DNA of 64,000 nt from Pseudomonas farsensis (GCF_014268805.2 NZ_JABWRF020000003.1:586501-650500), one strand, 5' to 3'; shown: positions 1-8,312, counted from the stretch's first letter. Numbers and translations: made by a program. The notes: a model not told the origin generated them from the letters alone.

Positions 1-480
1 CTGCTGGCCGGTATTCAGGTGCCTGGGCTGGTCAACGACTACAGCCAGCGGGTCGAGGCGCACCTGCTTGAATCGCGCCAGGCCCTGGATGGCTTCCGGC
101 AGACGGCCCAGCGCTTCTTCGGCGGCGACCTGCAGGCGCTGGTGCGCCATTACCGCAGCAGCGATGACCCGGTGTTCAACAGCGATGCCAACAGCATCGA
201 CAGCCTGCTGATCCGCAACCAACTGCTGGAGAACGAATGGCAAGCACTGCAGGGCTCGTGGGTTAGCCGCACCTGGCATGTGCTGGTGCAACCGGAGCCT
301 GCGCTGCGCGAAGAGACGCTCAAGGGTTACAGCTACCAGATTCTGCTGGTGCCCGAGGCCATTGGTTGGGGCATCGGCGCGGGCTTTGTGCTGGCGTTCG
401 TGGTCGAGAGCCTGTTGCTGGTGGTTGGCTGGGTGGTGCTGGGCGGGCGGCGCAAGGCTGTGAAAGAGAGCTGGCGCTAA
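1..480 (+). CDS. DUF2937 family membrane protein, 5' end missing
   Basis: The reading frame is open from base 1 (LLAGIQVPGLVNDY...), so the start lies before the window; a GTG at 19 is only an internal codon. About 160 residues are visible. The N-terminal fragment looks like the end of a first membrane segment. A helical, charged, probably periplasmic middle follows, then a hydrophobic stretch (VPEAIGWGIGAGFVLAFVVE) and a basic tail. This matches my memory of DUF2937 proteins in Pseudomonas, whose function is unknown. The family call rests on recognition of the sequence, not a search. Confidence 0.7.
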   Translation: MLAGIQVPGLVNDYSQRVEAHLLESRQALDGFRQTAQRFFGGDLQALVRHYRSSDDPVFNSDANSIDSLLIRNQLLENEWQALQGSWVSRTWHVLVQPEPALREETLKGYSYQILLVPEAIGWGIGAGFVLAFVVESLLLVVGWVVLGGRRKAVKESWR

Positions 481-483
481 ACC

Positions 484-508
484 CATTACCTGGAATTTTT
501 GTCAGTGG
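484..508 (+). promoter_or_regulatory. Upstream element shared by the orphan RHS genes, copy 1
   Basis: CCATTACCTGGAATTTTTG runs into TCAGTGG about 55 bases before the first RHS gene. Related sequences precede the second and third RHS genes. TTTGYCAGT is common to all three, and CCRTTACCTG to the first two. It could be a promoter or regulator site, or simply inherited 5' homology. The role is inferred. Confidence 0.4.
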
Positions 509-563
509 ACCGGCAAAGTTCAGCCTTCTATGCTGGCAGCTCTAACAGCTGCCAGGTACGAAT

Positions 564-1331
564 GTGATGGATGCCTCTCCAAACACTCGGAAAAAACCGC
601 GTGTTCGCTCGTACTCAGCCTACGGGTATGCAGCAGCCATAAATGAGTCAGTATTTCTAGGGTTTACCGGGCAGCTTCTTGATCCCATTAGCGGATGTTA
701 TCTGCTGGGTCTTGGCCATCGAGCATATAGCCCGATATTGATGCGGTTCCAAAGTCCGGATCACTTGAGCCCCTTTAATGCCGGAGGTATCAACTGTTAT
801 GTCTACTGTCTTGGCGATCCGCTTAATCACGTCGATCCCAGCGGGCGTATTGGGAGGCCTGTGCAGTTACCCTACCGGGCTCGGCCAATTCCAAGCCAGC
901 TAATGAGTCGTGAAATTAATGGTCCCGGTCCTTCGCTGTCTATTCGGCTGCTCCCTAATGAGCAAGTGAGGACCTACATAAATGCAACCTCAGCATCCCC
1001 ACGCCGGGGTCTACTCATGGATGCGACTGAAAATGCGTTGGCGTCCATAAGCCCTCCGCGAGATGCCGGTGTTTCAGTAGGGTTGCTAGCAGCGGATGCA
1101 CGCTTTCTTGAGGACAATGTTCATTCCCACAGCCGGCAAATAGCCCTTCACGAACAGTTTGGCAGAGCACAACTGGCAGAAGTCGCTATGAATAAAATGC
1201 AGCTTGCAATCACGTTGTTCCGTGGAATCGCAAGCGGGCGACGAAACTATTTGATGAAGCGGGGAGCGTTGCATCCAGCTGACCCGATGGTTGGTCAGAT
1301 CGAGCGTATGGTGCCACTCATTCGTGAGTGA
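564..1331 (+). CDS. Orphan RHS-core protein with variable C-terminal tip (1 of 3)
   Basis: A 255-residue protein. Residues about 16-94 form the RHS repeat-associated core: YSAYGY, then FTGQLLDPISGCYLLGLGHR, AYSPILMRFQSPDHLSPF, GGINCYVYCLGDPLNHVDPSGR. The remaining ~160 residues have no domain I recognise. The long YD-repeat shell of a full RHS protein is absent, so this is an orphan tip module. GTG at 564 or ATG at 567 could start it; a CAGG-type ribosome site lies just upstream. Base composition is lower in GC than the neighbours, suggesting horizontal origin. No immunity-like ORF follows. Toxin activity is possible but unsupported. Confidence 0.75.
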   Translation: MMDASPNTRKKPRVRSYSAYGYAAAINESVFLGFTGQLLDPISGCYLLGLGHRAYSPILMRFQSPDHLSPFNAGGINCYVYCLGDPLNHVDPSGRIGRPVQLPYRARPIPSQLMSREINGPGPSLSIRLLPNEQVRTYINATSASPRRGLLMDATENALASISPPRDAGVSVGLLAADARFLEDNVHSHSRQIALHEQFGRAQLAEVAMNKMQLAITLFRGIASGRRNYLMKRGALHPADPMVGQIERMVPLIRE

Positions 1332-1402
1332 AGCGACCTTCATGCATTCGCTTCCCACAAATACTGCGCCAGCCCGTGATACAGATGTCTGGCTCAGATC
1401 CT

Positions 1403-1464
1403 GTGGGAGATCACCCAGCCCTTCCGGACTGCGCTGTCGCGCAGAGAACTGGGCACCGTGGGAG
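1403..1464 (+). repeat. Composite repeat R2, copy 1
   Basis: About 60 bp starting GTGGGAGATCACCCAGCC, with the internal hairpin GCGCTGTCGCGC and the segment AGAGAACTGGGC, ending in GTGGGAG. Near-identical copies occur in the opposite orientation at 37389-37448 and 48541-48600, with a partial one at 26620-26650. Here, as at 48541, it abuts a REP with GCGGGCTTGCCCCGCG. Confidence 0.75.
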
Positions 1465-1570
1465 CGGGCTTGCCCCGCGATACCGGCTTAGCCGGTGCCA
1501 TCCATCGCGGTGGTTCGGCATTCCGAGCAAGCCCGCTTCGGCTGCATGGTTTTGTGCAAGCTTGTGGAGG

Positions 1571-1672
1571 CCTCATCGCAGGCTGGCGCCAGCTCCCACA
1601 AATACTGCGCCGGCCCGTAATAGCGATGCCTGGCTCAGACCCTGTGGGAGCTGGCGCCAGCCTGCGATGAGG
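1571..1672. repeat. Family-B element, copy 1 (30-bp arms, 42-nt spacer)
   Basis: Left arm 1571-1600 (CCTCATCGCAGGCTGGCGCC...) and right arm 1643-1672 are perfect 30-bp inverted repeats around a 42-nt spacer (AATACTGCGCC...). The same geometry recurs at 28577-28678, 31749-31850 and 40196-40297, and with a 41-nt spacer at 47411-47511. The preceding 28 bases (GGTTTTGTGCAAGCTTGTGG) are also shared with the 40196 copy. Confidence 0.85.
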
Positions 1673-1722
1673 CCGGTACAGGCTTGCAGATAACTGACGT
1701 GCGGACTTGCTCGGCTGAATCC

Positions 1723-1746
1723 CGTTACCTGATAAGTTTGCCAGTT
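1723..1746 (+). promoter_or_regulatory. Upstream element shared by the orphan RHS genes, copy 2
   Basis: CGTTACCTGATAAGTTTGCC continuing AGTTGG; compare CATTACCTGGAATTTTTGTC at copy 1. It lies 130 bases before the second RHS start, further away than in the other two cases. Confidence 0.35.
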
Positions 1747-1875
1747 GGCAGACGTTCGCGCGCTAGTCACCATTAGCCAGGAAAACAGGCCTGGCCGCAG
1801 CGGCGCAGGCATGGCTTCATACCAACGGTCTCGCTTGATAGTTCGCATGGGGCTTACTGAAAACAGGGTCTATCA

Positions 1876-2676
1876 ATGCGCCTAGCTTACAGCCCATACG
1901 GCTTATCAGACTCCCCACCCGAGAACTATTGCCTGGCATTCAATGGCGAGCTTTGGCAAGCCGCGTTTCAGGGCTATCTGCTGGGTAATGGCAGAAGACC
2001 GTTCAACCCTATCCTGATGAGATTCATGACGGCGGACCGGATGAGTCCGTTCGGGCGCGGAGGGCTGAATACGTATGCTTACTGTGCTGGTGATCCCATC
2101 AATAATGTTGACCCTTCGGGCCATTTCTTCCTGCCCTCCAGATTAGCCCACGCGATCAATTCGAAGGCAGGAAGGACAGTTTTCAATGCCCGGAAACGTA
2201 TGCCGTTTAAAGATTTTGGCGTTGACACCAGCCTGGATCCCTATAAGTTGAAACGCGCGCTAAAACGGGGGGAGGTGGAGGGGGTGGTTGCAGTAATACC
2301 CACTGGCTCTATAGGCGCTGTGATGGATAAGTACCCCACTCAAGCGCGCCAGGTATTTACAGAGTCCACCCGTCTGGCCTTCGAGGAAGTGGTTAGCCAG
2401 GCTGCCCGCCGCGCTATAGATGGGGCGGGCTTCGTTGCTGAGCCGCGGCTTCACGGGCTGGCCATTCACGACGCCACGGCTGTGGCGCTTGTTGCCAGCG
2501 GTTTGAGCGATAAGTTGGGGAGTCACGGTGTTCCGCTATTGCTCCAAGCCGCGTGGTTCAAAGACAATAATGGCCTGGGCATACAAAAAATCCTCAGTAG
2601 AAGATTGAATGCATTGAGAGCCGGGCAACATATCCCAATCGATGACTGGTATGCGAGCTTGAACCCGTACCTTTAA
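1876..2676 (+). CDS. Orphan RHS-core protein with variable C-terminal tip (2 of 3)
   Basis: A 266-residue protein. Residues about 5-83 are an RHS core: YSPYGL, FNGELWQAAFQGYLLGNGRR, FNPILMRFMTADRMSPFGRG, GLNTYAYCAGDPINNVDPSGH. The C-terminal ~180 residues are unrelated to the tips of the two flanking RHS proteins. They include a long helical stretch (FTESTRLAFEEVVSQAARRA), and I recognise no catalytic motif. The ATG at 1876 follows a weak ribosome site (CAGGGTC). Like its neighbour it lacks the YD-repeat barrel and has no adjacent immunity gene. Core recognition is firm; any antibacterial role is inference. Confidence 0.75.
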   Translation: MRLAYSPYGLSDSPPENYCLAFNGELWQAAFQGYLLGNGRRPFNPILMRFMTADRMSPFGRGGLNTYAYCAGDPINNVDPSGHFFLPSRLAHAINSKAGRTVFNARKRMPFKDFGVDTSLDPYKLKRALKRGEVEGVVAVIPTGSIGAVMDKYPTQARQVFTESTRLAFEEVVSQAARRAIDGAGFVAEPRLHGLAIHDATAVALVASGLSDKLGSHGVPLLLQAAWFKDNNGLGIQKILSRRLNALRAGQHIPIDDWYASLNPYL

Positions 2677-2702
2677 GATGAAATATCTCGGTGAGTGCTC
2701 AC

Positions 2703-2728
2703 GGTAAAACTAGTAATTTTGTCAGTAG
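2703..2728 (+). promoter_or_regulatory. Upstream element shared by the orphan RHS genes, copy 3
   Basis: GTAAAACTAGTAATTTTGTC continuing AGTAGC, sharing TTTTGTCAGT with copy 1, 65 bases before the third RHS start. The CCRTTACCTG half is not conserved here. Confidence 0.35.
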
Positions 2729-2792
2729 CGAGCTAAGCGTGAATCGAAAATGCTAGGGGTAACTCTGAAATATTTGGACGGGGCACAACCTG

Positions 2793-3776
2793 ATGACGAA
2801 ATCATATTTCTTCTATCAAGAGAGCTTGTTCGTACTCGAATTATTGAGCAGCGGCGCAAAACGTATCGTCTGGGCCGGCACCTTCCCTTTGGGCGAGCAG
2901 CAAGCGGACGCCACACTTTGCTTCGCGGTGGATGGAAGCAATACGGTATTGGAAGCAGGGGGGCGTCATTATGCCTACACCCCGTTTGGTGGTGATCCCC
3001 TGGAGCCGGATAAGCTCACGATTGACTTCACCGGGGCGCCATGGCGAGAAATGCTCGGCGGTTACCTGCTGGGAAATGGGTATCGCTGCTATAAGCCGGC
3101 ACTGATGAGATTTTGCTCGCCCGATAGGCTCAGCCCTTTCAAAGAAGGCGGTTTCAACGCCTACTGCTATTGTGGAAATAACCCGGTCAGTTATGTGGAT
3201 CCATCCGGGGCGAGCTTTTTTTCAGTAATGAAAAGCAATATTGAGATGTTTTTTACTTCACCAAAGACGCTGCTCCATGCTCACCGCTCTTTGGACCCCC
3301 CTACATTTTTTTCACGTTTCAGTGATTTACATCACGGCATGGTGGAGCAGGTGTTCAATGTGATACAAGATCCGAGTCGTAGGAATGTTTCGAGTGTTGG
3401 GGGTAATTTACTTAGTAATTCGATAAATTTTCCATCGGCCGCTAGTAACCGTATTGTTGAACATGCCACTCTAAATTTGCTTGATGCCATATCTAGCGGA
3501 CGTCGATCTTCCACTGGGATTTTCCCTCAAGATCTTGATAGGCTCCCTCGTTTTAGATCAGCGACTAACCGCATCCCATATAAGTTCCATTCCCCCGAGC
3601 TGAGCCACATGGCGCGGGGTGACCGGGAATGGGGGCGTGACGGTCAAGAAGTTGATATTGTGTGGCACAAGCCTGTAGTTGTTCAGCGCTCGAGTTTCCT
3701 CCGAGGGGAGTCTGCAGCGCTTCATTCGAACGACTTTTTCCGTGTGAATGAAGACGGTCGTTTGGTGAGGCGATAG
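2793..3776 (+). CDS. Orphan RHS-core protein with variable C-terminal tip (3 of 3)
   Basis: A 327-residue protein, the longest of the trio. It retains a segment before the core that the other two lack (FFYQESLFVLELL, then AGTFPLGEQQ and HYAYTPFGGDP), typical of the last YD-type repeats of Pseudomonas orphan RHS proteins. The core follows at about residues 85-149 (GGYLLGNGYRCYKPALMRFC, SPDRLSPFKEGGFNAYCYCG, NNPVSYVDPSGA). The ~180-residue tip (SFFSVMKSNIEMFF... to RVNEDGRLVRR) is unlike those of the neighbours and AT-richer than the core genome. The ribosome site before the ATG is poor. No immunity gene lies between it and the convergent VWA gene 32 bases away. Confidence 0.75.
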   Translation: MTKSYFFYQESLFVLELLSSGAKRIVWAGTFPLGEQQADATLCFAVDGSNTVLEAGGRHYAYTPFGGDPLEPDKLTIDFTGAPWREMLGGYLLGNGYRCYKPALMRFCSPDRLSPFKEGGFNAYCYCGNNPVSYVDPSGASFFSVMKSNIEMFFTSPKTLLHAHRSLDPPTFFSRFSDLHHGMVEQVFNVIQDPSRRNVSSVGGNLLSNSINFPSAASNRIVEHATLNLLDAISSGRRSSTGIFPQDLDRLPRFRSATNRIPYKFHSPELSHMARGDREWGRDGQEVDIVWHKPVVVQRSSFLRGESAALHSNDFFRVNEDGRLVRR

Positions 3777-3808
3777 GGTTGCTGCAATTTCTTGTTATGG
3801 ATTTTCGA

Positions 3809-4987
3809 TTATTTAGAGAGATACTTCATCCCATCCTCCAACCCCTGCAAAGTCAACGGATACATCCGGTCCTCGATCAACTCCCGCACCAGATGCGTCG
3901 AGGCGGTGTAGTCCCATGTCTGCCGCGGATACGGGTTAATCCAGATGATCTTCTTGAATTTGGCCATGAAGCGCTGCATCCATACATACCCCGCCTCTTC
4001 GTTCCAGTGCTCGACACTGCCGCCTGGCTGGGTGATCTCATACGGCGCCATGGCTGCATCGCCGACAAACACCACTTTGTAGTCCTCGCCGTACTTGTGC
4101 AGCAGGTCGAAGGTCGCCAGACGCTCTGAGGTGCGGCGCAGGTTGTTCTTCCACACCGACTCGTAGACGAAATTGTGGAAGTAGTAGTACTCCAGGTGCT
4201 TGAACTCGGTCTTGCACGCCGAAAACAGTTCTTCGCACACCTTCACATGGGCATCCATCGAACCGCCGATGTCGAACAGCAACAGCAGTTTTACTGTGTT
4301 GCGCCGCTCGGGGCGCATCTGGATGTTCAATAGCCCCGCGTCTCGGGCGGTATGGTCGATGGTGCCGTCGATGTCCAGCTCTTCTGCCGCGCCCTGGCGG
4401 GCGAACTTGCGCAGCCGGCGCAGGGCTAGCTTGATGTTGCGTGTGCCCAGTTCGACCTGGTCGTCGAGGTTTTTGTACTCGCGCTGGTCCCACACTTTTA
4501 CCGCCTTGCCCTGGCGTTCGCCGGCATCCCCGACGCGAATGCCCTCGGGGTTGAAGCCGCCAGAGCCGAACGGGCTGGTGCCGCCCGTACCGATCCACTT
4601 GTTGCCGCCCGCGTGGCGTTCTTTCTGCTCTTCGAGGCGTTTCTTGAATGCTTCGATCAGCTTGTCCAGCCCGCCCAGGGACTGGATTTGCGCGCGGTCC
4701 TCGTCGCTCAGTGAGCGCTCGAACTCCTTGCGCAGCCATTCATCGGGGATCAGCGCCTCGATGTGCCGGTCGAGGTTTTCCAGGCCCTTGAAGTACGCCG
4801 CAAACGCGCGGTCAAACTTGTCGAAGTGGCGCTCGTCCTTCACCAGGATGGCGCGGGCCAGGTAGTAGAACGCGTCCATGTCGGCGAACACCACGTGCTT
4901 TTGCAAGGCGTGGTGCAGGTCGAGCAGCTCGCGTACCGATACCGGTACCTTGGCTGCGCGCATTTCATTGAAAAGGTTGAGCAGCAT
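3809..4987 (-). CDS. VWA domain protein of the CoxE type, partner of MoxR ATPase
   Basis: 392 residues. Residues 1-120 are helical and charged. A glycine-rich linker (about 127-150, GGNKWIGTGGTSPFGSGGFN) leads to a von Willebrand A fold whose MIDAS motif is DIGGSMD at 239-245. No signal peptide or membrane segment is present, so it should be cytoplasmic. It follows the MoxR gene with a 12-base gap containing AGGAG, so the two are probably co-translated. MoxR/VWA pairs act in cofactor insertion or protein-complex maturation in several systems. The client here is unknown, and no oxidoreductase gene is adjacent. Confidence 0.85.
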   Translation of the reverse strand: MLLNLFNEMRAAKVPVSVRELLDLHHALQKHVVFADMDAFYYLARAILVKDERHFDKFDRAFAAYFKGLENLDRHIEALIPDEWLRKEFERSLSDEDRAQIQSLGGLDKLIEAFKKRLEEQKERHAGGNKWIGTGGTSPFGSGGFNPEGIRVGDAGERQGKAVKVWDQREYKNLDDQVELGTRNIKLALRRLRKFARQGAAEELDIDGTIDHTARDAGLLNIQMRPERRNTVKLLLLFDIGGSMDAHVKVCEELFSACKTEFKHLEYYYFHNFVYESVWKNNLRRTSERLATFDLLHKYGEDYKVVFVGDAAMAPYEITQPGGSVEHWNEEAGYVWMQRFMAKFKKIIWINPYPRQTWDYTASTHLVRELIEDRMYPLTLQGLEDGMKYLSK

Positions 4988-4999
4988 GCCCGGCTCCTG

Positions 5000-5845
5000 T
5001 CAGCGGTTGCCGCGTCGGCTCATGAACGCCAGGCGCTCCAGCAACGTCACATCCTGCTCGTTCTTCACCAGGGCGCCGGCCAGCGGCGGGATGGCCTTGG
5101 TCGGGTCGCGCTCGCGCAGCACCGCTTCGCCGATGTTGTCGGCCATCAGCAGCTTGAGCCAGTCGACCAGCTCGGACGTGGAGGGCTTTTTCTTCAGGCC
5201 CGGCACCTTGCGCACATCGAAGAACACATCCAGCGCCTCGCTGACCAGCGACTGGCTGATGTTGGGGTAGTGCACATCGACGATGCGCTGCAGGGTGTCG
5301 CGGTCCGGGAACGCGATGTAATGGAAGAAGCAGCGGCGCAGGAAGGCGTCGGGCAGCTCCTTTTCGTTGTTGGAGGTAATGATGATGATCGGGCGCTGCT
5401 TGGCCTTGATGGTCTCGTCGATTTCGTAGACGTAGAACTCCATCTTGTCGAGTTCCTGCAACAGGTCGTTGGGGAACTCGATGTCGGCCTTGTCGATTTC
5501 ATCGATCAGCAGAATAACCCGCTCATCGGCCTCGAAGGCTTCCCACAACTTGCCCTTTTTCAGGTAGTTGCGCACGTCGTGAACCTTGTCCACGCCCAGC
5601 TGCGAATCGCGCAGGCGGCTGACCGCGTCGTACTCGTACAGGCCCTGGTGGGCCTTGGTGGTGGACTTGATGTGCCAGGTAATCAGGCGCGCGCCAAACG
5701 ATGCTGCCAGTTGCTCGGCAAGCATGGTCTTGCCGGTGCCCGGCTCGCCCTTGACCAGCAGTGGGCGCTCGAGGGTGATGGCCGCGTTGACCGCCAGTTT
5801 CAGGTCGTCTGTGGCGACGTAGTCGCGGGTGCCTTCGAACTTCAT
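5000..5845 (-). CDS. MoxR-family AAA+ ATPase
   Basis: 281 residues from the ATG at 5845. An in-frame ATG at 5890 would add 15 residues, but GAGGATCGCTCA sits just before 5845, which therefore is the better start. Walker A is GEPGTGKT (33-40) and Walker B ILLIDEID (111-118). A sensor-like ITSNNEKELPDAFLRRC segment and the C-terminal lid with GEAVLRERDPTKAIPPL follow. MoxR AAA+ proteins form hexameric remodelling machines working with VWA adaptors; the downstream gene supplies that partner. The substrate cannot be told from this locus. Confidence 0.9.
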   Translation of the reverse strand: MKFEGTRDYVATDDLKLAVNAAITLERPLLVKGEPGTGKTMLAEQLAASFGARLITWHIKSTTKAHQGLYEYDAVSRLRDSQLGVDKVHDVRNYLKKGKLWEAFEADERVILLIDEIDKADIEFPNDLLQELDKMEFYVYEIDETIKAKQRPIIIITSNNEKELPDAFLRRCFFHYIAFPDRDTLQRIVDVHYPNISQSLVSEALDVFFDVRKVPGLKKKPSTSELVDWLKLLMADNIGEAVLRERDPTKAIPPLAGALVKNEQDVTLLERLAFMSRRGNR

Positions 5846-5977
5846 TGAGCGATCCTCTGCAGGGCCCTGTCGCGGGGCTTGGCTGTTCATTGATTGCCGG
5901 GGACTATAACCCTGCCTCCGGCTTGCTGAAAACGCAGACCGGCCATTCAGTCCATGAATGGCCCGTCACAGGCGCGT

Positions 5978-7051
5978 TTAGTCGGATTCAGGCTTGGGCT
6001 GTTCGTAACGTGCGTTGAACGCCTGCACAAAGCCGTTGCGCAAGATCTGCAAGAACGCCTCGAAACCGCTGATATCTTGCTGGTGCACGTTGCCGCTGAG
6101 CTCTACGCGGGTGGCGAACTGGTTCTTGCGCTGGTTTTTCAGCACGGTTTCGCTGGCCCCGACCAACGCTTCCCACACCGAGCGGAAAAAGCCCTTGTTC
6201 TTGTTTTCGACGTCCTGTTGCCAGTTGAACACGTCAACATCGCGCAGCAGCGGCTTGATATAGCCATTGAGCTGGCCTTTCTCGGCTTCGGCCTCGATCA
6301 CCACATCGCCGTGGCCGGCATTGAAATCGAACTTGCCGTAGGCACTGGCGAAGTCATTGAGCCGGCGCAGTTCGATGCCCGTTGCCCGCAGCCGGAACTG
6401 GAAGTCGTCAAAGTCGCTGAACGGGTCAAAGGTGGCGCGGCTCTCGACCTTGGCGTCACCCAGCAAGACGGCGGTGGCATCGAAGCTGGCATCGCGCCGG
6501 CCGCTTTCGTCGCGCACGTTGGTCAGGTTGCGAATACTCGCCTGCAATTGGGTGGCCTTGAGGTGGACCGGGGGCTTGGAGTTGAAATTACGGAAGGTCA
6601 GCGTGCCTTGGTCGATGCGCACCTCATCAAGGGTGATGGGCAGCAGTTTTTCCAGTTGCTGGCGCCAGTCGGTGCCGCGGCCGGTCTGCGAGTTCTGCGG
6701 GTTGCCGCCGTCGACGAAGTTCAGCTCGGGGTGGGCGAAGGTCACGGTGCCGACCACGGCATGGTCGTACCACAGCGAATGCCAGCTCACCGACAGGTCG
6801 ATCACTGGGGCATCGAGCAGCGGCACTGGCACTTTGCCGCTGACTTTGACGATCTTCAGGCCGTTGATCTGATAGGCGCCGCGCCACCACGCCAGGTCGA
6901 CATCGGTCACCTGGCCTCGGTATTCGCCCATGTCGGCCAGCTTGTCGTTGAGGTAATCGCGCACCAGGTACGGCAAGGCCAGGTGCAAGGCCACCAGCAG
7001 TACGGCCAAGCTGGCCAGGGTGATCAGCGGCCAGCGGTAGCGGGCTTTCAT
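5978..7051 (-). CDS. DUF748-like envelope protein (AsmA-related fold likely)
   Basis: 357 residues from the ATG at 7051, which is preceded by GGAGGACCGCTG; this argues against the in-frame start at 7123. A single N-terminal membrane anchor (WPLITLASLAVLLVALHLAL) precedes a long, periplasmic, beta-rich domain (IDLSVSWHSLWYDHAVVGTV, LDEVRIDQGTLTFRNF) characteristic of DUF748/AsmA-like proteins. Such proteins are associated with envelope homeostasis or lipid transport, but no specific role is established for this one. It is divergent from cysK, with 133 bases between the starts. Confidence 0.7.
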   Translation of the reverse strand: MKARYRWPLITLASLAVLLVALHLALPYLVRDYLNDKLADMGEYRGQVTDVDLAWWRGAYQINGLKIVKVSGKVPVPLLDAPVIDLSVSWHSLWYDHAVVGTVTFAHPELNFVDGGNPQNSQTGRGTDWRQQLEKLLPITLDEVRIDQGTLTFRNFNSKPPVHLKATQLQASIRNLTNVRDESGRRDASFDATAVLLGDAKVESRATFDPFSDFDDFQFRLRATGIELRRLNDFASAYGKFDFNAGHGDVVIEAEAEKGQLNGYIKPLLRDVDVFNWQQDVENKNKGFFRSVWEALVGASETVLKNQRKNQFATRVELSGNVHQQDISGFEAFLQILRNGFVQAFNARYEQPKPESD

Positions 7052-7184
7052 CAGCGGTCCTCCAGGTCGGTATGGGCGGTTGACCGCAGGCAGCGCGCGC
7101 GAGTTCGAACGGGCTTTACGCACCCTCGGCTACGGGCTTACCCTTTTGCATTCAGTTGCTTCACTCGACCCTCAAGGACCTGCC

Positions 7185-8159
7185 ATGAGCCGTATCTACG
7201 CAGACAACGCCCATTCCATCGGCAACACGCCGCTGGTGCAGATCAACCGCATCGCCCCGCGTGGGGTGACCATCCTGGCCAAGATCGAAGGGCGCAACCC
7301 GGGCTATTCGGTCAAATGCCGGATTGGCGCGAACATGGTCTGGGACGCCGAAAGCAGCGGCAAGCTCAAGCCTGGCATGACCATCGTCGAGCCTACTTCG
7401 GGCAATACCGGCATTGGCCTGGCCTTCGTGGCCGCCGCCCGTGGCTACAAGCTGATGCTGACCATGCCGGCCTCGATGAGCCTGGAGCGGCGCAAGGTGC
7501 TCAAGGCCCTGGGCGCAGAACTGGTGCTCACCGACCCCGACAAAGGCATGAAAGGCGCCATCGACAAGGCCAACGAAATTGTCGCGTCCGACCCTGCCCA
7601 GTACTTCCTGCCGGGCCAGTTTGAAAACCCGGCCAACCCGGCAATCCACGAAAAGACCACGGGCCCGGAAATCTGGAACGATACCGACGGCGCGGTGGAT
7701 GTGCTGGTCGCAGGCGTCGGCACCGGCGGCACCATCACGGGCATTTCGCGTTACATCAAGCACACCCAAGGCAAGCCGATCGTGTCGGTGGCTGTCGAGC
7801 CGGTCAGCTCGCCGCTGATCACCCAGACCTTGGCCGGCGAAGAGCTCAAGCCGAGCAAGCACAAGATCCAGGGCATCGGCGCAGGCTTTGTGCCGAAAAA
7901 CCTCGACCTGTCGATTGTCGACCGCGTCGAGACGGTGACCGATGAAGAGTCCAAGGCCATGGCCATCCGCCTGATGCAGGAGGAGGGGATTCTCTGCGGT
8001 ATTTCTTGCGGTGCCGCCATGGCTGCCGCGGTGCGTCTGGCCGAAAAGCCCGAGATGCAGGGCAAGACCATTGTGGTGATCCTGCCGGACTCCGGTGAGC
8101 GCTACCTGTCGAGCATGCTGTTCAGCGACTTGTTCAGCGAGCAGGAAAACCAGCAGTAA
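7185..8159 (+). CDS. cysK: Cysteine synthase A
   Basis: 324 residues from the ATG at 7185 (AAGGAC upstream); in-frame sequence back to 7080 is not needed. O-acetylserine sulfhydrylase joins sulfide to O-acetylserine with PLP. The PLP lysine is K44 in GYSVKCRIGAN. The substrate loop is PTSGNTG (70-76) and the phosphate-binding loop GVGTGGT (177-183). The sequence follows enterobacterial CysK closely along its length (EKTTGPEIW, KIQGIGAGF, ILPDSGERYLS), which favours CysK over CysM. Confidence 0.95.
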   Translation: MSRIYADNAHSIGNTPLVQINRIAPRGVTILAKIEGRNPGYSVKCRIGANMVWDAESSGKLKPGMTIVEPTSGNTGIGLAFVAAARGYKLMLTMPASMSLERRKVLKALGAELVLTDPDKGMKGAIDKANEIVASDPAQYFLPGQFENPANPAIHEKTTGPEIWNDTDGAVDVLVAGVGTGGTITGISRYIKHTQGKPIVSVAVEPVSSPLITQTLAGEELKPSKHKIQGIGAGFVPKNLDLSIVDRVETVTDEESKAMAIRLMQEEGILCGISCGAAMAAAVRLAEKPEMQGKTIVVILPDSGERYLSSMLFSDLFSEQENQQ

Positions 8160-8312
8160 GCGGCAAGTCGCACGCTTGAAGCTGCAAGAGGGCGCATGTG
8201 TTGATACAGATCAGCTTGCCCCTTGCAGCGACAGGCTTGCAGCTCCCCCGGAGGGGGTTATGATGTGCGGCTATCTGGGCATGGCCTGATTTCCCCTCCC
8301 AAGGAGTGTTGC

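Larger units (their letters stand above)
1332..1875. repeat. Gene-free 544-bp gap packed with REP-type repeats
   Basis: The stretch between the first two RHS genes carries no credible gene. It holds, in order: an arm-truncated family-B unit (1351-1410), a family-R2 unit (1403-1464) running into a GGGAGCGGGCTTGCCCCGCG REP, a diverged inverse REP (about 1503-1552), a complete family-B unit (1571-1672), and then the presumed promoter region of the second RHS gene with its shared element near 1723-1746. Repeat density is the highest in the window. Confidence 0.8.

Noticed and set aside
1351..1672. Spaced repeats near the RHS genes considered as a CRISPR array
   Set aside because: The arms are inverted rather than direct repeats, only two units are adjacent, and the spacers are related to one another.
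1291..1848. Several 60-120 codon frames between the first two RHS genes
   Set aside because: All are generated by the REP-type repeats and lack starts with ribosome sites.
3779..4129. Possible immunity gene after the third RHS protein
   Set aside because: It lies almost wholly antisense to the VWA gene, has no ribosome site and no typical immunity fold or acidic character.
4763..5848. A 361-codon + strand frame opposite the VWA/MoxR genes
   Set aside because: It crosses the boundary of two genuine genes and has the composition of an antisense shadow.
5954..7624. A 556-codon open frame on the + strand across the DUF748 gene and into cysK
   Set aside because: It is antisense to one gene and out of frame with the other, has no domain or ribosome site, and long open antisense frames are expected in GC-rich codon-biased DNA.
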